The position numbers were made by a program, and so were the translations under genes. Below are positions 38,101-44,075 of a DNA stretch of 64,000 nt, piece after piece; within the stretch, counting starts at the first letter, position 1, and each line of letters begins with the position of its first letter. Source of the DNA: G965202915 sp965202915 (GTDB lineage: Bacteria > Pseudomonadota > Gammaproteobacteria > Eutrophobiales > Eutrophobiaceae); contig OZ241847.1 of assembly GCA_965202915.1 (NCBI GenBank), positions 496,001-560,000 of the forward strand. The letters run 5' to 3'. The notes under the pieces are model-generated. The model was not told where the DNA came from and ran no database searches. It saw only the letters and a program-made list of their open reading frames with translations.

Positions 38101-38249
38101 CGTAGCCGGTTTTCCTGGGCTGAGGTCAGCAGGGTACACAGCCCTAAAACGCCGGCGATAAGCAACAGGCCTGTTCTCGATTCCAGATAAGCTCTCAGGT
38201 GTTTTCTAGCTTGTCTTGCCGGGGGTCGCCGGTGATCTTGTCCGTACAT
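29118..38249 (-). CDS. Giant cytochrome c - inverse autotransporter - Calx-beta(20) - cytochrome c protein
   Basis: A 3043-aa protein. Domains in order: signal peptide (about 27-45); dihaem domain resembling photosynthetic reaction-centre cytochrome subunits (MSNMAFMTQSLGVQCTYCH; haem motifs at 122-126 and 163-167); a Pro/Asp-rich linker (175-245); an intimin/invasin-type inverse-autotransporter barrel (about 250-515; FGLGGFFDYNLDHGHQRLGL is characteristic); an intermediate beta domain (about 520-660); 20 Calx-beta repeats (665-2954); and a C-terminal monohaem cytochrome c domain (CMGCH at 2970-2974, probable Met ligand in GNMPARGG at 3013). In known inverse autotransporters the C-terminal part is exposed outside, so the model is periplasmic haems, barrel, a long stalk and a distal haem. 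It is third in the operon, 13 bp after the 14-haem cytochrome. The Shine-Dalgarno is weak. Topology and electron transfer are inferred. Confidence 0.88.
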   Translation of the reverse strand: MYGQDHRRPPARQARKHLRAYLESRTGLLLIAGVLGLCTLLTSAQENRLRKNFEESQDSYQELATPLQPRTATSELSFQYFPPGRDANDTAPSLSNIQVLYLDTAKLMSNMAFMTQSLGVQCTYCHDLNDFSSDAKPTKQRAREMIRMVQNLNQNNPEGGINCHTCHQGKTLARPAVAADTIKQPQPGPDESVPAVAASQQADVQDTTRQTDSSDLPEQANRPEAGGTKDRPGDPVKQGMEGKDAADRLKARLADRLLARGADYVEQLGQKAFFGNHFQIESDLRLGRRGLHGEVDALIPFVINENQSTWFLQPGLALWEDRHGTYREDLSLGLGHRFQKDESAIFGLGGFFDYNLDHGHQRLGLSADYRSGAGYLSLNLYKRLGGWKRGRSEDAFQYEESALDGAEFYFDYALAESLSVQGRASIWKSRLEDQPDNTRTGHEIGLAHKLWPGIELTASYSRYDDQIWDDRWNLGLHLRLPVRERSASTKFHPDLFRPIERQKRIFTEERVIRLAVSSPLLGPGVPETVFSNVAFPLVIPALPERPIADVFVTLTHSGEESIEYSATGGNGPFTETITLRFTPNNWNQPQTAWVRVPPRTAVASSLISSAVGAAETGTPQNTRGAVLRQMETYSAVINLSYRSEDPRYDGLSSSLTLEVRDPEQSTLGFSQISYRADESNGTVIVEITLSTMAVADVDFIVSTIDGTATAPADYTAVSAQTLTIPAGQTNTELTLNIANDALVEGDEQFTVTITAASLPAGINPGAQTTATVSIVDDDGATLAFPEAIYTVTEDANTLTIPINLSTAASSNVDFIISTSDDTATASDDYTAVSAQTFTIAAGQTNTELTLNIANDDLVEGNEQFTITITAASLPAGVNLGAQTTATVGIVDDDGAALAFPEAIYTVNEDANTLTIPISLSATTSSNVDFTISTSDDTATASDDYTAVSAQPLTIAAGQTDAEITLNIANDDLVEGDEQFTVTITAASLPAGVNLGAQTTATVRIMDDDGATLAFPEAIYTVNEDANTLTIPISLSTAASSNVDFTISTSDDTATASDDYTAVSAQPLTIAAGQTNTELTLNIVNDDLVEGDEQFTVTITAASLPAGINPGTRTTATVRIMDDDGATLAFPEAIYTVNEDANTLTIPINLSAAASSNVDFTISTSDDTATASDDYTAVTAQPLTIAAGQTSTELTLNIANDALVEGDEQFTITITAASLPAGINPGAQTTATVRIMDDDGATLAFPEAIYTVNEDANTLTIPISLSTAASSNVDFTISTSDDTATASDDYTAVSAQTLTIAAGQTNTELTLNIVNDDLVEGDEQFTITITAASLPAGINPGAQTTATVRIMDDDGATLAFPEAIYTVNEDANTLTIPINLSATASSNVDFTISTSDDTATASDDYTAVSAQPLTIAAGQTDTEITLNIANDDLVEGDEQFTVTITAASLPAGINPGAQTTATVRIMDDDGATLAFPEAIYTVNEDANTLTIPISLSATASSNVDFTISTSDDTATASDDYTAVTAQPLTIAAGQTDTELTLNIVNDDLVEGDEQFTVTITAASLPAGINPGTRTTATVRIMDDDGATLAFPEAIYTVNEDANTLTIPISLSAAASSNVDFTISTSDDTATASDDYTAVTAQPLTIPAGQTDTELTLNIANDALVEGDEQFTVTITADSLPTGINPGAQTTATVRIMDDDNAALAFPEAIYTVTEDANTLTIPISLSAAAARDVEFTVSTTDGTATAPADYTVVSPQTLTIPAEQRSINLVITINDDTQTEGEESFTVTITATGLPNGVNLGSQTTATVRIVDDESTILTLSQTSYQGNEADGVITVPIILSTAAASNVDFTISTTDGTATAPGDYTAVSAQTFTITAGQTETDGQTDTQLTLNIADDALVEEDEQFTITITADSLPIGVTLSASNTATVRIVDNDSATLAFSEASYTVEENIGILTIPVILSAAASSNVEFTVSTTDGTATAPGDYTEVSAQTFTITAGQTNAQLTLNIVDDVLVEEDERFTVTITAGDLPTRVSLGAAGTVQINDNDSATLGFSEASYTVAENIGMLTIPVTLSAAASSNVNFTVSTTDGTAIAPGDYTAVSAQTFTITAGQTDTQLTLNIADDDLVEEDEQFTITITADSLPARVSLVPDGMVRIDDNDSATLAFSEASYTVEEDAGIITIPVTLSVAVASDVEFTVSTTDGTATAPGDYTAVSAQIFTIPAEQTSTQLTLNIVEDALVEGDEQFTITITADSLPARVSLVPDGMVQINDNDSATLAFSEASYTVAENAGILTIPVILSAVASSDVEFTVSTTDGTATAPDDYTASAQTLTILAGQTSAQLTLTIAEDALVEEDEQFTVTITATSLPTGVSLVPDGMVRIDDDDSATLAFSEASYTVEEDVGMLTIPITLSAVAASDVEFTVSTTDGTATAAGDYTAVSAQTFTILAGQTDTQLTLNIADDALVEEDEQFTITITAAGLPARVSLGTDGTVRINDNDSATLGFSEVSHTVAEDAGILTIPVTLSAAASSNVEFTVSTTDGTATAPGDYTAVSAQTFTIPAEQTSTQLTLNIAEDDLVEEDEQFTITITAASLPARVTLSPSDTATVGIVDNDGATLGFSQASYTVAENAGILTIPVTLSAAVASDVEFTISTNDGTATAPGDYTASAQTLTILAEQTSVDLTLTIAEDDLVEGDEQFTITITAASLPARISLVPDGTVQINDNDSATLAFSETSHTVEEDAGMLTIPVTLSAVAASDVEFTVSTNDGTATAAGDYTAVVAQTFTILAGQTSVDLPLTIVNDAVVEEDEQFTVTITAPGLPARVTLSPSDTATVDIMNDDSATLAFSQASYTVVEDAGTLTVQINLSAEADNAVNFTVSTTDGTATASTDYTAVSARTLTIPARQTNADLAITITNDDVQESDENFTVTITTDILPTGVSLGSPRIATVTIEDEDAPSLDGEALYTSVGCMGCHDFGVLMAPIRGATEDWMQRLMERGIDGLYDSAINGRGNMPARGGRGDTVSDDELEAVVDYMVEQAGLSP
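29390..36260 (-). repeat. Twenty tandem Calx-beta repeats (about 345 bp each)
   Basis: I count 20 units of about 113-122 residues, each ending in an acidic DDD/DND-type loop that would bind calcium between domains. There are two families. Units 2-10 (about 33.1-35.9 kb) have FPEAIYTVNEDANTLTIP and are nearly identical; units 12-20 have FSEASYTVEE/AE and vary more. Units 1 and 11 are divergent (FSQISYRADES and LSQTSYQGNEADG), and unit 11 has an extra GQTETDGQTDTQ insertion. Near-identity within a family suggests recent amplification or gene conversion. Confidence 0.92.
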
Positions 38250-38262
38250 GGATATCCCGCAT

Positions 38263-39366
38263 TTACTCTGCTATGTGACACCGGAGGCAATCGGCGTTAT
38301 TCAAGAGCCCCAGCGGATGAGGGGGCGGCCTGGTATCGTAACGGTGACAAGCGCTCAGGCAATTTCTCTGATCGGCGCCGATCAGGCCGGAAACGAAATC
38401 CCTGCTGCTGTCCGTCAACAGCCTGCCCGCGGCGTCCTGATGCCTTTCTGATATCCTGCTCGCACTGTGGCAGGCACTACAGCCGTTCGCTTGTCCGGCT
38501 GGAAAGTGGCACTGCGTGCAGTGTAGATAGGGCGGACGGGCGTAACCGGGCAGATGTGACGCCGGGCGCACCCCATTCTCGGGATCGTGACATTCCAGGC
38601 AGGCATCCTGCTGATGGCAGGCCTGGCACATCTTGCGGTCGGCCCTGGCCATCGCTCCATGCCCGCGGTTCCTGAAAAATGCCGTGTGCGATGGCGGTGG
38701 GTCCGCCATATGGCAATCCTGGCAAAAGGACTTCTTGCTGTGGCAGAAGGTGCATTTTTGTTCAAATTGTTCGCGCGCGAATCGTCCGTGCTGATGTAAC
38801 CAGTGATCATCATGAAAATCGGGGATCACTTCGGGGCGCCAGTATTTATGGCAGGTCTGACAATCTGTTGAAACATCCCGTTTGGTATGGCAGTCCACGC
38901 ATTCAGTCATTTCGGGAAAATGGATCTGGCGATAATTTTTCGCCTGATCTTGATTTTTATGGCAGGACAGACAGGGAAGTTTCGCCGCCAGATGAGGTTT
39001 GTGGGAAAAATTCAGATCAGCGTAAGTGGGACGCGGCAGGCCGCCGACGACGTGGTCCGCACGAGCATGACACATCCCACAGCCGGCGTCAGGATTTGCG
39101 TGATCGCCAACTTGATGGCACAGGGAGCAAACCTGCTCCGGCACGCGCCTGGGCTCGGTCGGGTCTTCCAACTGGTGGCAAGTGGCGCACAGTACCTGTT
39201 TATGTTTCTGATGGTCGAAGATCAGGCCGGTGTCCTGCGCCTCGGCCCGCCCCGTCCAATAATTTGCCAAAATCAGACACATCAGGATGGAAAACACTCG
39301 TCTTCCTATCTGGGTTTCCTGATTTTGACGGGCAAACCATCGAACTTCCGGATAGCTGGAAATCAT
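38263..39366 (-). CDS. Multihaem c-type cytochrome with 14 haem-binding motifs
   Basis: A 367-aa protein with an N-terminal signal segment (about 21-43, ending RAEAQ) and 13 CXXCH motifs (CATCH, CSLCH, CGMCH, CLSCH, CVDCH, CQTCH, CTFCH, CQDCH, CQACH, CLECH, CTQCH, CSACH, CLRCH) plus one CXXXCH (CLSACH). That is one haem per about 23 mature residues, denser than MtrA-type decahaem proteins. Many additional His could act as sixth ligands. Such proteins carry electrons across the periplasm or through a porin. It starts 3 bases after the stop of the beta-barrel gene and is followed after 13 bp by the giant cytochrome gene, so the three form an operon. The specific partner roles are inference from porin-cytochrome modules. 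Confidence 0.92.
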   Translation of the reverse strand: MISSYPEVRWFARQNQETQIGRRVFSILMCLILANYWTGRAEAQDTGLIFDHQKHKQVLCATCHQLEDPTEPRRVPEQVCSLCHQVGDHANPDAGCGMCHARADHVVGGLPRPTYADLNFSHKPHLAAKLPCLSCHKNQDQAKNYRQIHFPEMTECVDCHTKRDVSTDCQTCHKYWRPEVIPDFHDDHWLHQHGRFAREQFEQKCTFCHSKKSFCQDCHMADPPPSHTAFFRNRGHGAMARADRKMCQACHQQDACLECHDPENGVRPASHLPGYARPPYLHCTQCHFPAGQANGCSACHSASRISERHQDAAGRLLTDSSRDFVSGLIGADQRNCLSACHRYDTRPPPHPLGLLNNADCLRCHIAE

Positions 39367-39369
39367 TTG

Positions 39370-40875
39370 TCAAAACCTCCGGGTCAGCCGCAAAAATGCC
39401 TGCTTGTAGCCACGGCTGCCAATATTTCTGGACAGAGTGCTGCGATCGTAGCTGGTACGCAAACGGATTTCCCATTTGCTGGTAAGGCGCTTTCTGAACT
39501 CAAAGAACCAGGTTCGTATTATAAAATTCCCCCCCAAATCCTGGGACAGCAATTCGGGTACGTTGGTGAGCACACCAATTGGGCTGCTTGCCGCCTCGGT
39601 AAAGATCACATGAGGATCTGCCTGTGATGAGAAATCGTAGTTTGAATAGGAAGTGCCTATGGAAAATCGGGTGTCCCGGTTCATCCGATAATCGATCTGT
39701 CCCGAACCTCCGAAGTTGACGTCACGGCTTTCCGCTCCGACAGTGCCGGATGAACCAGCGATATCATAACTGTATTGTGAATCGAATTTCTGCCGGACGA
39801 CGTTTGCCTGTAGCAGCAATGCCAGGTCTTTCTTGATAAAGTCGAAAATATGCAGGTTAAAGTAAGCGTGCATCGCATTCCTGCTACCGGAATCATCATT
39901 GTCCACTGCGGTGACGTTCCATCCTCCCGCAACCGCGAAGGTATTAAAATACTTCGTCACCGTCAGGTCGAATTGATGCAATCTCTGGGCGGCGCCAAGG
40001 ATGCGGAAATATTCGGAAAAGATTCGATCGTCGGCAAGGTCAATTGTAGCTCTGCTTTTTTGAAGCCGCTGATAATAGCGTGCGGACAGGTCGGTCTTGA
40101 TAGCGGGAATGAATGCCAGCGTCCCTAATTGCAATTCCCTGCCTCGTCCATTCAAGAGCGTGAAATCTCCGTACACGCGCGCCCGCCTTTGCCATAAACT
40201 GTGGGAAAAGCCAATGCCTGTCTGATCGTTGACGTAGGGGGCTTCATCGTTCAGCAAAAAATAAAGACGCCACTCGGAATCCGATGGCAACAGTCTGAAC
40301 TGCCCGCCATAGACGTAATCGGATGAGATTGAACTAAACTCCGAGACCGGCCGGCCGCCGAAGACTATCAAGTCCGATTTATTATTTTTCATGGAGAAGC
40401 GCAGACCGTCCAGGTGGACGTTTTCGATCTCATGTATCCATTGCCGGCCCAGTCGAATGCCGCTCTCCCCGAAGGTGGGGGTATCTATAAAGGCTTGGAA
40501 AACCCGTTGGTCTGTCCTCGCTTCGAATGCCCGGTCGCGATCACTGCTCCCATGGTCCATATCAAAACGCGACCTGCCATTGAATACCAGCGAAATTTGC
40601 CGGCCGTAGAGGGTGGTATCCATCTCAGTGCGTGCGCCGATACTGAAGTCAAAATCGTTCTCACGCTCGTTTTGATCATAGTCAAAGGTGAAGGTCAGTT
40701 TGCCCGACTGGTCTGCGGAAAACAGTGTGTCTAATCCCTGGGCTGAGGATACGGGCGCTTGGGTCAGGCACAGCAGACTCAGAGAAGCAACAGCGACCAA
40801 TGGATGGCCGCCATAGTGGAAAAACTGCCGGCCATGACGTAAATATCCAACCAACACCCTCTCTACCTCCTGCAA
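39370..40875 (-). CDS. Outer-membrane beta-barrel protein (porin-cytochrome partner candidate)
   Basis: A 501-aa protein with a signal peptide after a long basic N-region (VAVASLSLLCLTQAPVSSAQ, near 27-46). The mature part alternates polar and hydrophobic residues in many short strands (for example GKLTFTFDYDQNE, RVYGDFTLLNGRG, SARYYQRL) and ends in Phe (LRLTRRF), the usual C-terminal signal for BAM-assembled barrels. It contains no haem motif. It resembles MtrB/PioB-type barrels in setting (directly upstream of a multihaem cytochrome) but I cannot see a family-specific motif such as the MtrB N-terminal CXXC. It could equally be an unrelated porin. It is first gene of the operon, divergent from the membrane protein at 41025. 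Confidence 0.8.
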   Translation of the reverse strand: MQEVERVLVGYLRHGRQFFHYGGHPLVAVASLSLLCLTQAPVSSAQGLDTLFSADQSGKLTFTFDYDQNERENDFDFSIGARTEMDTTLYGRQISLVFNGRSRFDMDHGSSDRDRAFEARTDQRVFQAFIDTPTFGESGIRLGRQWIHEIENVHLDGLRFSMKNNKSDLIVFGGRPVSEFSSISSDYVYGGQFRLLPSDSEWRLYFLLNDEAPYVNDQTGIGFSHSLWQRRARVYGDFTLLNGRGRELQLGTLAFIPAIKTDLSARYYQRLQKSRATIDLADDRIFSEYFRILGAAQRLHQFDLTVTKYFNTFAVAGGWNVTAVDNDDSGSRNAMHAYFNLHIFDFIKKDLALLLQANVVRQKFDSQYSYDIAGSSGTVGAESRDVNFGGSGQIDYRMNRDTRFSIGTSYSNYDFSSQADPHVIFTEAASSPIGVLTNVPELLSQDLGGNFIIRTWFFEFRKRLTSKWEIRLRTSYDRSTLSRNIGSRGYKQAFLRLTRRF

Positions 40876-41024
40876 GAGGAATCTCTAATTAAGAGGAACC
40901 CTGCCTGTGTATCCTGTCCCGTAACCTACAATTATAGTACATAAGGCAATTTTTGCAGATAAATCATCTGGGGGCCCGCTTTCCATGGTGGAATTCCTTT
41001 ATATGCGCAAGTTGTTTATTATAG

Positions 41025-41615
41025 ATGCCGGAGCTCATCGGTCATTATGATACACAACGTATAAAGATATTACGGATGCTTACCACTATCAGCATCTTGT
41101 TCAATGCCTTCATGGATATTTGTCGATTGCGCAAGCGACCGCAGGATATTCCGGAATCGAGCACCTTATTTTGTGTTTGTCTCGTCGCTTATCTATTGGT
41201 CTCAATATTGCTGGTGCTGCTGTCCACGCCTTTGGAGCAAGCCGTTATGATAACGCTCCTTGAAGTATCGTTGCTGATGCTGTTTATCTATATCCTGTTG
41301 CGGCTCACTCACAAAACCCGGCGCTGGCCCCAGACTATGACCGCAATATTCGGTACCGGCATAATCATCAGCTTGTTTTCAATACCGCTGTATTATTTCG
41401 GCGGGCGCGGTGATGCTCAGGCCCTGGTGCAGAATCTGAGCGTATTATTCCTGTTGGGGCTGATTGTCTGGAACATCCTTGTAATGGCGCATATCCTGAA
41501 GCATGCTTTACATATCCACATGATCGCCGGGGTTATGATCATGCTCGGCTATACCTGGCTTTTCTCCAGTCTTATTGTGCTGCTGCTACCCAAAACGGAC
41601 GTCCTGATAGGTTGA
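41025..41615 (+). CDS. Integral membrane protein of unknown function
   Basis: A 196-aa protein with about five hydrophobic segments (near 45-65, 73-92, 105-125, 135-155 and 165-185) and a basic loop (RLTHKTRRWPQ), so an inner-membrane protein. The last base of its TGA stop is the first base of the mpl ATG (TGATG), giving translational coupling. The start at 41025 has no clear Shine-Dalgarno; Met18 at 41076 is an alternative. I do not recognise the family. Confidence 0.7.
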   Translation: MPELIGHYDTQRIKILRMLTTISILFNAFMDICRLRKRPQDIPESSTLFCVCLVAYLLVSILLVLLSTPLEQAVMITLLEVSLLMLFIYILLRLTHKTRRWPQTMTAIFGTGIIISLFSIPLYYFGGRGDAQALVQNLSVLFLLGLIVWNILVMAHILKHALHIHMIAGVMIMLGYTWLFSSLIVLLLPKTDVLIG

Positions 41616-42973
41616 TGCATATACACGTCCTGGGCATTGGCGGCACCTTTATGAGCGCTATAGCGACCATCGCTCAGGCAATGGGAGATCGGGTCACCGG
41701 TTCGGATAAGGATATTTATCCGCCGGTGTCGGATTTATTGATGCAACAGGGGATCCGGGTTACCTCAGGCTATGCTCCGGAACATCTTCAGCCGCGGCCG
41801 GATCTGGTGCTGATCGGTAATGCCTTGTCCCGGGGTGAACCGGTGGTAGAGTATATTTTGAATGAATCCCTGGCCTATATGTCGGCGCCGGAATGGCTGA
41901 ATCACAAGGTGCTGTCCGACAAACATGTGCTGGCGGTTGCGGGCACGCACGGTAAAACCACGACCACCGCGATGCTGGCCTGGTTACTGGAGTCGGCCGG
42001 GCTGTCTCCGGGGTTTCTGATTGGCGGGGTCGCGGAAAATTTCGGTTTGTCGGCGCGTTATTGCGATTCCCGCTACTTTGTTATTGAGGCGGATGAGTAT
42101 GACACCGCCTTTTTCGACAAACGTTCAAAATTTATCCATTATCGGCCCGGCACCCTGATCATCAATAATATTGAATTCGATCATGGGGATATTTTCAGTG
42201 ATATCAGTGCTATAAGACGTGAATTTCACCATTTAATCAGGATTCTGCCGGGGCGGGGCAGGATCATTGCGTTGCGGGGCGATCCTGAAATAGAGCGGGT
42301 CTTTGAGCAAGGCTGCTGGACGCCGGTCAGCTATTTTGGTGAACAGGACGCGGAATGGCGGATAACCGCTCACAGCGAGGATCACAGTAATTTTTCCATC
42401 CGCTCGGATCAATATGGAGAGGCTGAGGTGCACTGGCCCCTGCTCGGTCGGCACAATGCTTACAATGCCCTGGCTGCGGTGGCCGCGGCGCATACGGTTG
42501 GGGTGGGCGTCAAACAGGCATGCGCTGCGCTGGCCGGGTTTAAGAGTGTAAAACGGCGCCTGGAATGTATTGCGGATATCGACGGTATCAGGATTTATGA
42601 TGATTTCGCCCATCACCCCACCGCAATTAACGCGACCTTGACCGCGCTCAGGCGGCACGTTGGTGACGCGCATATTGTTGCGGTGATAGAGCCGTGTTCA
42701 TACACTATGAGAACCGGAGGGCACCGGTCGACCCTGGCCACCGGGTTTGCAGAGGCAAATCAGGTGTTATTGTATCAATCAGAGCGAGTGTCATGGGATA
42801 TGCACGCGGAGCTTGATAAACCGGGTCATCGCTGTCGGATTTTCAAAGAGATCAGTGCGATAGTGGAGGTCCTGCTTGACGAAGTTCAACCCGGGGCACA
42901 TGTTGTCATTATGAGCAATGGCGGATTTGGTGGCATACACCAAAAATTGATTAAGGCGTTACAATCGAGATAA
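41615..42973 (+). CDS. mpl: UDP-N-acetylmuramate:L-Ala-gamma-D-Glu-meso-DAP ligase
   Basis: A Mur-ligase family enzyme (452 aa) of peptidoglycan recycling: it joins recovered tripeptide to UDP-MurNAc. Visible are the N-terminal Rossmann-like HVLGIGGTFMSAIA, the ATP-binding loop AGTHGKTTTTAM, a Mur-ligase metal/substrate segment VIEADEYDTAFFDKRSKF, and DDFAHHPTAI, all typical of Mpl rather than MurC. The ATG at 41615 overlaps the upstream stop; the reading frame also allows a TTG three bases earlier. About 180 bp without a gene follow. Confidence 0.93.
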   Translation: MHIHVLGIGGTFMSAIATIAQAMGDRVTGSDKDIYPPVSDLLMQQGIRVTSGYAPEHLQPRPDLVLIGNALSRGEPVVEYILNESLAYMSAPEWLNHKVLSDKHVLAVAGTHGKTTTTAMLAWLLESAGLSPGFLIGGVAENFGLSARYCDSRYFVIEADEYDTAFFDKRSKFIHYRPGTLIINNIEFDHGDIFSDISAIRREFHHLIRILPGRGRIIALRGDPEIERVFEQGCWTPVSYFGEQDAEWRITAHSEDHSNFSIRSDQYGEAEVHWPLLGRHNAYNALAAVAAAHTVGVGVKQACAALAGFKSVKRRLECIADIDGIRIYDDFAHHPTAINATLTALRRHVGDAHIVAVIEPCSYTMRTGGHRSTLATGFAEANQVLLYQSERVSWDMHAELDKPGHRCRIFKEISAIVEVLLDEVQPGAHVVIMSNGGFGGIHQKLIKALQSR

Positions 42974-43151
42974 ATACCGCCGGATTGGTTTATCTTTAAG
43001 CCGACGCCCGGGCGGATTGTGCTATCCTGATCACACCTCGGTACAGCCCCTGATTATGGCAATGGGATAGCGGATCATTTTTATCGAATTGCCCGGAAAA
43101 AATTTTGGATGGTGGATTTACAGACGCGGACAAAGTTTATGAGAGGATATA

Positions 43152-43958
43152 TTGATTAATTTATTAAAAAAAGTTGTCAGGTATTTGTTTAGAAAAAAAT
43201 TAATTCAGAAACCTATAGCAACAAAGGAACATTATTTAAGGTTGCATGAGCAATGCAGGCAGGATGTTTATCGGCCAATATTAAGCCTTGAGGCGGAGTA
43301 CGGATATGCCATTAATAATGATTATTTTGAAAATCTGGCATTGCATACGCAGGTTTGTGTAAAAAAATCCAAATTAAATTATCAACATGGCAAACTGCTT
43401 TATATTTTTTTAAGGGCCTATATTGAAAACAATTTTGAATCTCAGAATATGAAGCTGGTAAATGTTTTTGAGACTGGCACGGCCAGAGGGTTTTCTTCGA
43501 TATGTATGGCAAAAGCAATTATCGATAGTGGCAAACCCGGTCATATCATAAGCTGTGATTTGTTACCTCATTATCATAGAAGGTATTGGAATTGCATTGA
43601 TGATCTATCGGGTAAAAAAACCAGAGAGGAATTATTATCACCATGGTCTGAAGAAACCAGGTTAATCACTTTTGTTCACGGGAAAATAAAAAATATTTTA
43701 GATCACTTGGGGTGTTCAAGGATACATTTTGCCTTTTTGGACGCCACGCATGCCTATAAAGACGTTAAAGCGGAATTTGATTATGTTTCAAAGAGACAAA
43801 ATAAAGGTGATTGCATCGTATTTGATGACGTTACCGATGCCTTATTTCCGGGAGTGGTTAAGGCGGTAAAAGAAATTGAATCAAGTAAAGAATATTCAAT
43901 CTCTTATATTTCTCTTTCCGATCAAAGAGGCTATGCCATTGCCACCAAAGCGGGCTGA
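43152..43958 (+). CDS. SAM-dependent methyltransferase-like protein
   Basis: A 268-aa class I methyltransferase of the Methyltransf_24/CmcI-like type. Motif I region is NVFETGTARGFSSICMAKAI, an acidic strand end is IISCDLLPHYH, and the later IHFAFLDATHAYKDVKAEFD with DCIVFDDVTD is typical of this group. The substrate is unknown. The start is TTG at 43152 behind GAGAGGA. The gene is clearly more AT-rich than mpl and the fumarase gene on either side, with many AAA and AAT codons, which suggests recent acquisition. Confidence 0.8.
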   Translation: MINLLKKVVRYLFRKKLIQKPIATKEHYLRLHEQCRQDVYRPILSLEAEYGYAINNDYFENLALHTQVCVKKSKLNYQHGKLLYIFLRAYIENNFESQNMKLVNVFETGTARGFSSICMAKAIIDSGKPGHIISCDLLPHYHRRYWNCIDDLSGKKTREELLSPWSEETRLITFVHGKIKNILDHLGCSRIHFAFLDATHAYKDVKAEFDYVSKRQNKGDCIVFDDVTDALFPGVVKAVKEIESSKEYSISYISLSDQRGYAIATKAG

Positions 43959-44075
43959 TTTTGCGGGCGCTTGTACTTTGCCGCTAAGCCTGTACCGCCG
44001 ACGTTGGGGATCGCGGTGGTAAAGATTGATATTGGGGACTGATGCCCCCGGTATAATGAAAACTCGCTGATTGCT

